Both the position numbers and the translations under genes were made by a program. This document shows, piece by piece, positions 43,703 to 52,226 of a stretch of DNA of 64,000 bases. Position 1 is the first letter of the stretch, and each line of letters starts with the position of its first letter. The stretch comes from Mycolicibacter sinensis (lineage in GTDB: Bacteria; Actinomycetota; Actinomycetes; Mycobacteriales; Mycobacteriaceae): assembly GCF_001667945.1 (NCBI RefSeq), contig NZ_LZJK01000111.1:37554-101553 (forward strand). Reading direction: 5' to 3'. The notes under the pieces are model-generated. The model had not been told where the DNA came from. It saw only the letters and a list, made by a program, of their open reading frames with translations, and did no database searches.

Positions 43703-43829
43703 TGCGGCGGTTCCAGCTTCGGCTCTCCTGCGTCGAGCCTCGCTAAACCGCCGGGTTGATGCGGCGGTTTCAGCTTCGGCTCTCCTGCGTCGAGCCTCGC
43801 TAAACCGCCGGGTTGATGCGGCTAAACCG
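43695..43829. repeat. 57-base tandem repeat of a hairpin unit, two copies plus a deleted third
   Basis: Copies begin at 43695, 43752 and 43809 with CGGGTTGATGCGGC. Each full unit contains GGCGGTTT/AAACCGCC arms (one T-to-C change in copy 1) with inner GGCTC/GAGCC pairing, so each can fold into a long hairpin. The third copy jumps directly to TAAACCGCCG. It separates two convergent genes and probably works as a duplicated terminator. The copies differ by one base, so the duplication is recent. Confidence 0.8.
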
Positions 43830-44640
43830 CCGTGATCCTGCGGTGGTAGCTCGACGGCGCCTCGCCGGCGAATTTGGTGAACGCCCGGGTGAAGGCGCTC
43901 AGACTGTCGAAACCGACGGCGGTCGCGGTCTGTTGCACCCCTTGATCGGGTGCGGCCAACAACGCCATCGCCTGAAGCATCCGGGCATGCAGCAGATAGG
44001 TCCGCCACGACATGCCGATCACCGCTTCGAATTGGCGGCGCAGGGTGCGCTCGGAGACCGCGACGGCGTGGCTCACCTGCGCCGCGGTCACTGATGCCAG
44101 GTGCGCCTTGGTGTAGTCCATCGCCGCCCCGACGATCGGGTGATCGGAGGTAGGCAGGCTCAGCGGTGCCTCGTGGTCCAGCGCGTCGGCGACCAGATGG
44201 CCCAGGGTGCGAAAGAAGTCGTCGGAGACCGTATCGCCGCACGCCCGCTCGATCGGCCAGCGCAGCGAATGCAGCATCATCTCCCGGATCAGCGGTGAGA
44301 CGGTCAAAATGCGCGCCCGGTCTCCGGCGTGCCGCACCAACTCGGGGTCGAACATCACTGCCACGGTACGGACTTCGGGCCGCATGGTGGCCTGATGCTC
44401 CAGCCCGGCCGGAATCCAGGCTGCTTGCTGCGGGGGCAACAGGTAGTGCGCCGCGGCGGTCTCTACTTCGACGACCCCACCGACCGCGTACTCGATCTGG
44501 TGCATGTCGTGGGAGTGCCACCCGGTGATCAGGTGCCGGCCCTCGTAGAGGTAGCTGCCGGCCCGGGCACGGCCACCCCGGCGCAGATCGATGTTGGCCG
44601 GTTCTGCAAAATCTGTGGCCGAACGCGCGGAGACGGTCAT
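43822..44640 (-). CDS. AraC-family transcriptional regulator
   Basis: 272 aa from the ATG at 44640 (MTVSARSATDF). N-terminal cupin-like sensor: GWHSHDMHQIEYAVGG and LPPQQAAWIPAGLEH. C-terminal double helix-turn-helix: VSERTLRRQFEAVIGMSWRTYLLHARMLQAMALL and QQTATAVGFDSLSAFTRAFTKFAGEAPSSYHRR. It is divergent from the amidohydrolase at 44666 with only 25 bases between starts, so both probably share a control region including TACTAGTA (44653-44660). Confidence 0.92.
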   Translation of the reverse strand: MTVSARSATDFAEPANIDLRRGGRARAGSYLYEGRHLITGWHSHDMHQIEYAVGGVVEVETAAAHYLLPPQQAAWIPAGLEHQATMRPEVRTVAVMFDPELVRHAGDRARILTVSPLIREMMLHSLRWPIERACGDTVSDDFFRTLGHLVADALDHEAPLSLPTSDHPIVGAAMDYTKAHLASVTAAQVSHAVAVSERTLRRQFEAVIGMSWRTYLLHARMLQAMALLAAPDQGVQQTATAVGFDSLSAFTRAFTKFAGEAPSSYHRRITAV

Positions 44641-44665
44641 GACTTTCCAGGGTACTAGTAGAGGC

Positions 44666-45928
44666 ATGAACATCGACGACTTGATCCTGGTCAGCATCGA
44701 CGACCACGTGGTGGAGCCGCCCGACATGTTCCTGCGCCATGTGCCGGCCAAGTACAAGGCGGAGGCCCCGATCGTCGTCACCGATGACAAGGGCGTCGAC
44801 CAGTGGATGTATCAGGGCCGGCCGCAAGGCGTCAGCGGGCTCAACGCCGTGGTCTCTTGGCCGGCCGAGGAATGGGGCCGGGACCCCGCCGGTTTCGCCG
44901 AGATGCGTCCCGGGGTCTACGACGTGCACGAGCGGGTTCGGGACATGAGCCGCAATGGCATCTTGGCCTCGATGTGCTTTCCGACCTTCACCGGATTCTC
45001 CGCGCGGCATCTCAATATGACTCGCGAGAACGTCACGTTGGTAATGGTGTCCGCCTACAACGACTGGCACATCGATGAGTGGGCGGGCTCGTATCCGGGC
45101 CGGTTCATCCCGATCGCAATCCTGCCGACCTGGAATCCCGAAGCGATGTGCGCCGAGATCCGCCGGGTGGCGGCCAAGGGCTGCCGAGCGGTCACCATGC
45201 CCGAACTGCCGCACCTGGAAGGGCTGCCCAGCTACCACGACGAGGAGTACTGGGGGCCGGTGTTCACCACGCTCTCGGAGTGCAACGTGGTGATGTGCCT
45301 ACACATCGGCACCGGGTTCGGGGCGATCAGCATGGCCCCGAACGCCCCCATCGACAACCTGATCATCCTGGCCACCCAGATCTCGGCGATGTGCGCCCAG
45401 GATCTGCTGTGGGGCCCGGCAATGCGCAACTACCCGGACCTGAAGTTCGCGTTCTCCGAGGGCGGCATCGGCTGGATCCCGTTCTACCTGGACCGCAGCG
45501 ACCGGCACTACACCAACCAGAAGTGGTTGCGCCGCGACTTCGGCTCTCAACTGCCCTCGGAGGTGTTCCGGGAGCACTCGCTGGCCTGTTACGTCACCGA
45601 CAAGACGTCGCTGAAGCTGCGCCACGAGATCGGCATCGACAACATCGCCTGGGAGTGCGACTACCCGCACTCGGACTGCTTCTGGCCGGATGCCCCCGAA
45701 CAGGTGCTCGCCGAACTCGATGCGGTGGGCGCCAGTGATTCCGACATCAACAAGATCACCTGGGAGAACTCGGCCCGGTTCTTCAGCTGGGATCCGTTCG
45801 CCCACACGCCTCGCGAACAGGCGACGGTGGGGGCGTTGCGGGCCACCGCGACCGACGTGGATACCTCGATCCGGTCGCGTGCCGAGTGGGCGCGGCGGTA
45901 TGCGGAGAAGCAACTGGCCAAGGCCTAG
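44666..45928 (+). CDS. Amidohydrolase-2 family TIM-barrel protein
   Basis: 420 aa from the ATG at 44666. Metal motif SIDDHVVEPPDMF; barrel segments MCLHIGTGFG, FAFSEGGIGWIPFYLDR and WECDYPHSDCFWPDAPE. The ECDYPHSD ending is typical of a widespread mycobacterial amidohydrolase subgroup. No Shine-Dalgarno is obvious apart from GTAGAGGC. It may be controlled by the divergent AraC regulator. The function is unassigned, with decarboxylation or hydrolysis as family options. Confidence 0.9.
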   Translation: MNIDDLILVSIDDHVVEPPDMFLRHVPAKYKAEAPIVVTDDKGVDQWMYQGRPQGVSGLNAVVSWPAEEWGRDPAGFAEMRPGVYDVHERVRDMSRNGILASMCFPTFTGFSARHLNMTRENVTLVMVSAYNDWHIDEWAGSYPGRFIPIAILPTWNPEAMCAEIRRVAAKGCRAVTMPELPHLEGLPSYHDEEYWGPVFTTLSECNVVMCLHIGTGFGAISMAPNAPIDNLIILATQISAMCAQDLLWGPAMRNYPDLKFAFSEGGIGWIPFYLDRSDRHYTNQKWLRRDFGSQLPSEVFREHSLACYVTDKTSLKLRHEIGIDNIAWECDYPHSDCFWPDAPEQVLAELDAVGASDSDINKITWENSARFFSWDPFAHTPREQATVGALRATATDVDTSIRSRAEWARRYAEKQLAKA

Positions 45929-45940
45929 GCGGTCTTGCCC

Positions 45941-45958
45941 ACGTCGAATATTCGACGT
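45941..45958. promoter_or_regulatory. 18-base perfect palindrome ACGTCGAATATTCGACGT
   Basis: Lies 13 bases before the SDR ATG at 45972 and is followed by a partial repeat (TCGTTCGACAATATG). The adjacent operon encodes an IclR regulator, which makes this the best candidate operator. Confidence 0.6.
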
Positions 45959-45971
45959 ATCGTTCGACAAT

Positions 45972-46787
45972 ATGACGCAGGGCGTGGGCAGGTACGGGCC
46001 GTGGGCGCTGATCGTCGGCGCCTCCGACGGGGTGGGCGCCGCATTCGCTGATGCCTTGGCCGCGGGCGGGCTCAACGTGGTGCTGGTGGCGCGCCGGCAG
46101 GCGCTGCTCGACGAAGTCGCCGCCGGCATCGCAGCGCGGTATCGAGTCCAAACGCGCACGGTGGCAGTCGATCTCGTTGAACCCGAGGCGGCGCGCACGC
46201 TGCTTCAGGCGGTGGAGGGCTTGGCCGTCGGTTTTCTGGTGTACTGCGCCGGCGCCGATCCGGACTTCAAACCCTTTTTGGCGAACACTATTTCGGCGGC
46301 CGAAGCCATGGTGCAGCGCAACTGCGTCGTACCGATGCAACTCTGCCATGCCCTGGCACCGCCCATGGTCCAACGCGGCGCGGGCGCCATCGTGGTCGTG
46401 GGCTCGGGCGCCGGATTCGTCGGCGGCCCCAACATGGTGGCCTACGGGGCGTCCAAAGCCTTCGACATGGTATTCGCCGAGGCGCTCTGGAGCGAGCTGC
46501 AGCACACCGGCGTCGACGTGATCGGCCTGATCCTCGGCAAGACCGACACCCCGGCGCTGCGCCGGCTGGAGTACCAACGCGGTCAGATCACCTCGACAGA
46601 CCAGGTTCCGGCCGGGGCAGAGCCGGTCGAGCAAGCGGTGCGTGCAGCGCTGGACAACCTCGGCAACGGGCCCACGGTGTACGTCGGTGACCAGGTCACC
46701 GGCGCCGCGCAACTGCTGTCTTCACTGGGCCGCAACGAGGCGGTGGCGTTCATGGCGCAGGCGATCAACGCCGCAATGGGCAAGTGA
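45972..46787 (+). CDS. SDR oxidoreductase
   Basis: 271 aa from the ATG at 45972. It has ALIVGASDGVGAAFADALAAGGLNVVLVAR, LVYCAGAD, a Ser in VVGSGAGFVGG and YGASK. The C-terminus is longer than in classical SDRs and ends in a helix, like the 17-beta-HSD12/DltE-type group. First gene of a tightly spaced operon that runs to 54358. Start close to the palindrome suggests a short or absent leader. Confidence 0.88.
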   Translation: MTQGVGRYGPWALIVGASDGVGAAFADALAAGGLNVVLVARRQALLDEVAAGIAARYRVQTRTVAVDLVEPEAARTLLQAVEGLAVGFLVYCAGADPDFKPFLANTISAAEAMVQRNCVVPMQLCHALAPPMVQRGAGAIVVVGSGAGFVGGPNMVAYGASKAFDMVFAEALWSELQHTGVDVIGLILGKTDTPALRRLEYQRGQITSTDQVPAGAEPVEQAVRAALDNLGNGPTVYVGDQVTGAAQLLSSLGRNEAVAFMAQAINAAMGK

Positions 46788-46800
46788 GGCAGGAGGAGCC

Positions 46801-47634
46801 ATGGCGCGGGTATCGGTGATCACCGGCGGGGCGGGCGGGATAGGTTCGGCCACGGCCAGGATCGTCGGCCGGGACCACGTGGTGGTGCTCTGCGATGTCC
46901 GGCAAGACCGGTTGGATAGCGCCGGCGCTGCGCTGAAAGACGTTGATGTCACGCTCGTCCACGGTGACGTCACGGACCGGGATGCCGTTTTACAGCTCTT
47001 CGACACCGCGGCCGCCATCGGGCCGATTGCGTCGGTGATCCACACCGCGGGCGTCAGTCCGAGCATGGGTGACGCCGACTACATCATGCGAACCAACGCG
47101 GTCGGGGCGGTCAACGTCAACGAAGTGTTCTATGACGCCGCCGACGAGGGAGCGGCCATTGTCAACGTGGCATCGATGGCCGCGCACCTGCTGCCGGAGG
47201 AACTGATTCCGACCGGACAATTCCCGCTGGCGCTGACCGATGCCCACGCCTTCCTGGCTGCCATGGCAGGTGTGTGCGACCCGATTCCGGCAGAGGCGCG
47301 CTCGGGCTTCGCCTACGCGGTGAGCAAAGCGTTCGTCCGCTGGTACAGCAGCGCGCAGGCCGAACGATTCAACGGCCGCGGGCTGCGCATCGTCTCGGTG
47401 TCGCCGGGCTCGACCGACACCGAGATGGGCCGGCTCGAGGAGCGGGCCGGTGCCGGGGCGCTGGTTGTCGACGCCGCCGTGCCACGGTGGGGCAAGCCCG
47501 AAGAGATGGCGGCACTGCTGGCGTTCTGTGCGGGCGACGCGGCAGGCTATCTCACCGGGACCGATATCCTCAACGACGGCGGGGTGGTCGCCTCGGTGCG
47601 CGAGCGTGCCCGACTGGCCGCCGGAAACGCTTGA
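46801..47634 (+). CDS. SDR, 3-alpha-HSD/carbonyl reductase-like
   Basis: 277 aa, ribosome-binding site CAGGAGG. It has ITGGAGGIGSATARI, HTAGVSPSM, a Ser in VASMAAH and YAVSK, with about 45 residues inserted between the Ser and the Tyr (LLPEELIPTGQFPLALTDAHAF...). That insertion is seen in 3-alpha-hydroxysteroid dehydrogenase/carbonyl reductase proteins. A hydroxysteroid-like substrate is possible but not proven. Confidence 0.87.
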   Translation: MARVSVITGGAGGIGSATARIVGRDHVVVLCDVRQDRLDSAGAALKDVDVTLVHGDVTDRDAVLQLFDTAAAIGPIASVIHTAGVSPSMGDADYIMRTNAVGAVNVNEVFYDAADEGAAIVNVASMAAHLLPEELIPTGQFPLALTDAHAFLAAMAGVCDPIPAEARSGFAYAVSKAFVRWYSSAQAERFNGRGLRIVSVSPGSTDTEMGRLEERAGAGALVVDAAVPRWGKPEEMAALLAFCAGDAAGYLTGTDILNDGGVVASVRERARLAAGNA

Positions 47635-47635
47635 T

Positions 47636-48532
47636 ATGACCACGAATACCGGCGTGCCTGGCACTCCCGTTTCTTCGCCCCCGACCGAACGGGTGATCAG
47701 GATCCTGGAGCTGCTGGCCTCGGATCCCGATCGCGGCTTCTCGCTGTCGGAGATCGCCAGGCTGCTGCATATCAGCCACGGCACCTGCCATGCCATCGTC
47801 ACGACCCTGGCGGCTCGGCAGTGGATCGTGCGCGATCGCCACTCGGGCGGTTACTCGTGGGGGCCCGCACTCGCCGCGCTGACCCGGCCGGTGAACAAGC
47901 AGGCGTTCCGACCGGAGTTGCAGCGGCTCTCCGACACGGTCGGCATGCAGGTCATCCTGGGCGCTCGGCAGGGGCCGACGGTGGTGGTGACCGACACCGT
48001 TGGGGAGTCGCTGGCCGCACCGCAAGTCAGTGTCGGGTTCCGGATGCCGATCGTGGCCCCGTTCTGCCGGGAGTTCGTCGCCGAGGCGGGCGAGCAGGTC
48101 AGACGGGAGTGGTTGGGCGGGCTCGGCGCCCCCTCACCGCGACTGCGCCGACGGCTGAGCGCGGTGCTCGACGAAGTCCGCAGCCGCGGCTATGCGATCG
48201 AGCGGATGAGCCGCGAGTATGTCCGGGTCTATTCGGCGCTGCAAGCACTGGCCGCCGAGGGCGAGCCCGACGAGATCACCGCCCGGCTCGCCAGTGCCTT
48301 CGCCGATCTGACCGTCGTCGACTACCTGCCCGGTGAGCTCGATCCCGCCGAGCACCGGGTCGCCAATGTGGCCGCGGCGATCCACGACACCGACGGCACC
48401 GTCACCATGTCGGTGGGTGCGTCCCCGTTCGCGACGCTGACCCCGGCCGAGGTCAGCGACCTCGGTGCGGCCGTGCGGGAGACCGCGACACGCATCGAAT
48501 CATTATGGGCGGCAAGGAAGGATCCAGCATGA
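47636..48532 (+). CDS. IclR-family transcriptional regulator
   Basis: 298 aa from ATG. N-terminal winged helix: ERVIRILELLASDPDRGFSLSEIARLLHISHGTCHAIVTTLAARQWIVRD. The C-terminal effector domain (about 90-290) is of IclR type. Placed third in the operon, with starts and stops overlapping or close, so it probably regulates its own operon through 45941-45958. The stop overlaps the next start (ATGA). Confidence 0.9.
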   Translation: MTTNTGVPGTPVSSPPTERVIRILELLASDPDRGFSLSEIARLLHISHGTCHAIVTTLAARQWIVRDRHSGGYSWGPALAALTRPVNKQAFRPELQRLSDTVGMQVILGARQGPTVVVTDTVGESLAAPQVSVGFRMPIVAPFCREFVAEAGEQVRREWLGGLGAPSPRLRRRLSAVLDEVRSRGYAIERMSREYVRVYSALQALAAEGEPDEITARLASAFADLTVVDYLPGELDPAEHRVANVAAAIHDTDGTVTMSVGASPFATLTPAEVSDLGAAVRETATRIESLWAARKDPA

Positions 48533-48969
48533 CCGAGCACGCCGACGCGAAAGCCGGCATCAGCGAGGTGCTGCTGCGGTATGCGACCGCGATCGACACC
48601 AAGGACTGGGCGCTGTTTCGGACCTGCTTCACCGACGACGTCGTCGCCGACTACGGCGAGATCGGGCAGTGGTCTGATGCGGCATCCATCACCGAGTTCA
48701 TGGCGACGGTGCATGAGGCGATGAGCGACGCCAAGCACATGCTGCACAACATGGTCATCGATGTGGCCAACGCCGGCCGTGCCACCGCGGTGACCTATGT
48801 GCACACCGTGCAGGCTCTGGCCGCCGATCCCCAGCAGTGGGTGGATGCGGTCGGCCAATACCGCGACGAGCTGGTGCTGTCACCGCAGGGATGGCGCATC
48901 GCGCGACGGATCTTCACCCAGACGCGCATGCTGAGCAGCTTCGATCTGCGTGCCCCGCAAGCCGATTAG
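48529..48969 (+). CDS. SnoaL/NTF2-like small protein
   Basis: 146 aa. LLRYATAIDTKDWALFRTCFTDDVVADYGE is the typical SnoaL-4 start. The family forms a cone-shaped barrel used by isomerases, dehydratases and hydroxylase partners (ketosteroid isomerase has this fold). Conserved Tyr/Asp/His positions are visible (RYATAID, HNMVID). A second member is at 53864. A ketosteroid-isomerase-like or dehydratase job is possible. Confidence 0.85.
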   Translation: MTEHADAKAGISEVLLRYATAIDTKDWALFRTCFTDDVVADYGEIGQWSDAASITEFMATVHEAMSDAKHMLHNMVIDVANAGRATAVTYVHTVQALAADPQQWVDAVGQYRDELVLSPQGWRIARRIFTQTRMLSSFDLRAPQAD

Positions 48970-48981
48970 AGCGGACTCCTA

Positions 48982-49989
48982 ATGCTGAAGAAATTGGTGA
49001 TCGGGGCCAGCGGGTTTCTCGGCTCCCACGTCACCCGGCAACTCGTCGCCGCCGGCGAAGACGTCCGGGTGCTGATCCGCGCCACCAGCTCGACGCGCGG
49101 CATCGACGGCCTCGACATCGAGATCCGCCACGGAGACATCTTCGACGCGGACGCGGTGCGCGCGGCGATGAGCGGATGTGACGTCGTCTACTACTGCGTG
49201 GTCGATGCGCGAGCCTGGCTGCGCGACCCGGAACCGTTGTATCGCACCAATGTCGAGGGCCTGCGCCATGTCCTCGACGCCGCGGTCGAAGCCGGCTTGG
49301 ACCGGTTCGTGTTCACCAGCTCGATCGGGACCATCGGCCGCGTCGATCACGGCCTGGCCGATGAACGCACCGCCCACAACTGGCTGGAGGTGGGCGGTGA
49401 CTACATCCGCAGCCGGGTGCAGGCGGAGAACCTGGTACTGGCCTACCACCGGGACAAGGGCCTGCCTGCGGTGGCGATGTGTGTCGCCAACACCTACGGC
49501 TCCGGCGATTGGCAGCCCACCCCGCACGGTGGGCTGGTCGCCGCGGCCGTCCGCGGCAAGCTCCCGTTCTACGTCTCCGGTGCACAAGCCGAGGTCGTCG
49601 GCATCGACGACGCGGCCCGCGCCCTGATCCTGGCCGGCCAGCATGGACGTCCCGGCGAACGCTACATCATCTCCGAACGGTTTATGAGCGCTCGCGACAT
49701 CTACTGTGCCGCCTGTGCCGCAGTCGATGTCGAGCCACCCCGATACGGTGTTCCGGTCACGGTGATGTCGGCACTGGGGCATATCGGCCAGTTCGCCGCG
49801 CGGCTGCGGCGCCGCGACACGGCGCTGACCCCGCTGTCGATGCGACTGCTGCACATCATGTCGCCGATGAGTCACGACAAGGCGGTGCGAGAACTGGGCT
49901 GGGCACCCCGGCCGACCACCGAGGCCTTGGCCGAAGCCGCTGTCTTCTTCCGCAGCAGAGGGCGCACGAAGAATCTGGAGAGCTCGTGA
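48982..49989 (+). CDS. Extended SDR (NAD-dependent epimerase/3-beta-HSD-like), YxxxR variant
   Basis: 335 aa. VIGASGFLGSHVTRQLVAAGEDVRVLIR is the cofactor fold and YRTNVEGLRHVLDAA the family strand. Where YxxSKxxAE is expected the protein has YIRSRVQAE, so the catalytic Lys is Arg. It is closely related to 57326-58408, which has the same change. It is followed by an overlapping FadE34-like gene (GTGA). It may be a steroid or CoA-ester dehydrogenase with altered active site, or a reductase using Arg. Confidence 0.88.
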   Translation: MLKKLVIGASGFLGSHVTRQLVAAGEDVRVLIRATSSTRGIDGLDIEIRHGDIFDADAVRAAMSGCDVVYYCVVDARAWLRDPEPLYRTNVEGLRHVLDAAVEAGLDRFVFTSSIGTIGRVDHGLADERTAHNWLEVGGDYIRSRVQAENLVLAYHRDKGLPAVAMCVANTYGSGDWQPTPHGGLVAAAVRGKLPFYVSGAQAEVVGIDDAARALILAGQHGRPGERYIISERFMSARDIYCAACAAVDVEPPRYGVPVTVMSALGHIGQFAARLRRRDTALTPLSMRLLHIMSPMSHDKAVRELGWAPRPTTEALAEAAVFFRSRGRTKNLESS

Positions 49990-52211
49990 GCGTGGCACTG
50001 ACCCTTGAACAACGCGAAGTCGGCGAGTCGCTGCGGCGGTTCGCCGCCCGGCATGCACCGATCGCCGACACCCGCACAGCGTTCGATGCGCTGGCCGCCG
50101 GAGAGCTGCCGGGCTGGTGGCCAGAGCTGGTGGCCAACGGCTTTCACGCCATCCATCTGCCCGAGTCGTGTGGCGGGCAAGGCGGCGGGCTGCTCGATGC
50201 CGCGTGCGTGTTGGAAGCTGCCGGCAAGGCGTCCCTGCCGGGGCCGCTTCTGCCCACGGTCGTCGCGGGCGCGGTCGGGCTGCTCGCTCAGGCGACGCCG
50301 GCCCGGGAGGCATTGCTGGGCGCAGTGGCGGCCGGCGCGCCGGCGACGGTGGTCCTGCCGCAGCATGCAACGCTCACCGCCCGTCCGATAGACGGTGGGT
50401 GGCTGATCGACGGTGTCGCCGACCTGGTCTCGGGTGCCTGCTCGGCGCGGGTCGCGCTGGTCGGTGCCGACCGCGTGGATGGTGCGGAGATCTGGCTGGC
50501 CATCGACCTGTCACGGCCGCAGGTGTCGGTGGATCCGGTCGCGGGCACCGATCTCCTCACCGATCTGGGCACCCTCACACTTACCGGCTACCCGGCAACG
50601 GCAGCCGACGTCTTGACCGGTATCGAGCCCGGGCGCACCGAATGGCTCGCCGTCGGGCTCGCCGCGGCGGTCTCCGCCGGGATCGCCGGGTGGTGCGTCG
50701 AGGCGGCCACCGCACACCTGCGCACCCGCGAGCAGTTCGGCAAACCGATCGGCACCTTCCAGGCACTGCAACACCGGGCGGCGATGCTGCTGGTGCACAG
50801 CGAACTGGCCAGCGCCGCCGCCTGGGACGCGGTCCGTGCAGCCACTGACACCCCCGACCAGCATCAGATGGCCGCCGCTGCTGCGGCACTGACGGCGATC
50901 ACGCCGTGCCCCGATGCCGTCCTGGACACCTTGACGATGTTCGGCGCCATCGGATTCACCTGGGAACACGACCTGCATCTGTACTGGCGCCGCGCCACCA
51001 GCGTCGCCGCATCGATCGGTGCCGCCACCGGCTGGGCACGGCGCCTCGGCGAGCTGGCGACCACGCAGCAGCGGGATTTCACCGTCGACCTCGGCGGTGC
51101 CGAAGCCGAGTTCCGGGCGAGCGTCGTCGCGACGCTCGATGCCGCCGCGGCGCTGGACAACGACGGCCCGGGACGCCAAGGCGACTACCCGCACTTCCAA
51201 ACCGGCCCGCAACGCACACTGATTGCCGAAGCCGGGCTGATCGCCCCGCAGTGGCCCGCACCGTGGGGACTGGATGCCTCCCCATTGCAGCAGTTGATCA
51301 TCATCGAAGAGTTCGCCAAGCGGCCCGGGCTGGTCCGGCCGTCACTGGGCATCGCCGAATGGATTCTGCCGTCGCTGGTACGTGCCGCACCGGATGCCCT
51401 GCAGCAGCAATTGATTCCCCCGACGCAACGCGGCGAGCTTGCCTGGTGCCAACTGTTTTCCGAGCCGGGCGCCGGCTCCGACCTGGCCTCGTTGACCACC
51501 CGCGCGGTCAAGGTCGAGGGCGGATGGCGTATCAACGGGCACAAGATCTGGACATCGGCGGCGCAGCGCGCCGACTATGGTGCACTGCTGGCTCGTACCG
51601 ACCCCGCGGCAGCCAAACATCGCGGCATCGGCTACTTCATCGTGGACATGCGCTCGCCAGGCATCGAGATCCAGCCGATCGTGATGGCCACCGGGGCTGC
51701 TGAATTCAACGAAGTGTTCCTCACCGACGTCTTCGTTCCCGACGAGATGCTGCTCGGCGAGCCCACCGAAGGCTGGCAGCTGGCCATCGCCACCATGGCC
51801 GAGGAACGGTCAGCCATCAGCGGATACGTCGAGAACGATCGAGCGATTGCCTTGCGGTGCATCGCCGCCGCCGGCGGTGACCAGCGCGACGACGCGGTGC
51901 GGGCGTTGGGCGAGCTCGACGCCTACACCAATGCGATCAAGGCGCTCGGGGTGCGTGAGACGATCAGGCTGCTGGACGGACAGGGCCTCGGCGCGGCGTC
52001 GAGCATCGCCAAGGTCGCGATGAACGTCCTGCTGCGCCGCACCTTCCGGGCCACCCTGGCCACCGTCGGGCGCCTGGCGATGGCCGCCGATTCCGACCCC
52101 GCCGTCGTCGAACCCTATCTGCTCTCGCCCGCCGAGCTGATCGGCGGCGGCACCAACGAGATTCAGCTGAACGTCATCGCGCAGATGATCCTCGGCCTTC
52201 CCCGCAAGTGA
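49986..52211 (+). CDS. Fused two-domain acyl-CoA dehydrogenase, FadE34-like
   Basis: 741 aa from GTG (overlapping the previous stop). The N-terminal half (about 1-370) is a degenerate dehydrogenase: LPESCGGQGGGLLDAACVLEAAG and REQFGKPIGTFQALQHRAA. The C-terminal half is the complete one: LFSEPGAGSDLASLTTRAV, HKIWTSAAQRADYG and LIGGGTNEIQLNVIAQMILGL. This is the architecture of FadE34/ChsE3, which oxidises the C24 steroid acyl-CoA. The neighbours match a side-chain shortening module. Confidence 0.9.
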   Translation: MSVALTLEQREVGESLRRFAARHAPIADTRTAFDALAAGELPGWWPELVANGFHAIHLPESCGGQGGGLLDAACVLEAAGKASLPGPLLPTVVAGAVGLLAQATPAREALLGAVAAGAPATVVLPQHATLTARPIDGGWLIDGVADLVSGACSARVALVGADRVDGAEIWLAIDLSRPQVSVDPVAGTDLLTDLGTLTLTGYPATAADVLTGIEPGRTEWLAVGLAAAVSAGIAGWCVEAATAHLRTREQFGKPIGTFQALQHRAAMLLVHSELASAAAWDAVRAATDTPDQHQMAAAAAALTAITPCPDAVLDTLTMFGAIGFTWEHDLHLYWRRATSVAASIGAATGWARRLGELATTQQRDFTVDLGGAEAEFRASVVATLDAAAALDNDGPGRQGDYPHFQTGPQRTLIAEAGLIAPQWPAPWGLDASPLQQLIIIEEFAKRPGLVRPSLGIAEWILPSLVRAAPDALQQQLIPPTQRGELAWCQLFSEPGAGSDLASLTTRAVKVEGGWRINGHKIWTSAAQRADYGALLARTDPAAAKHRGIGYFIVDMRSPGIEIQPIVMATGAAEFNEVFLTDVFVPDEMLLGEPTEGWQLAIATMAEERSAISGYVENDRAIALRCIAAAGGDQRDDAVRALGELDAYTNAIKALGVRETIRLLDGQGLGAASSIAKVAMNVLLRRTFRATLATVGRLAMAADSDPAVVEPYLLSPAELIGGGTNEIQLNVIAQMILGLPRK

Positions 52212-52226
52212 GATAGAGGACCGCAC

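Noticed and set aside
43695..43829. Tandem repeats as a CRISPR array
   Set aside because: Units are contiguous 57-base copies with no variable spacers.
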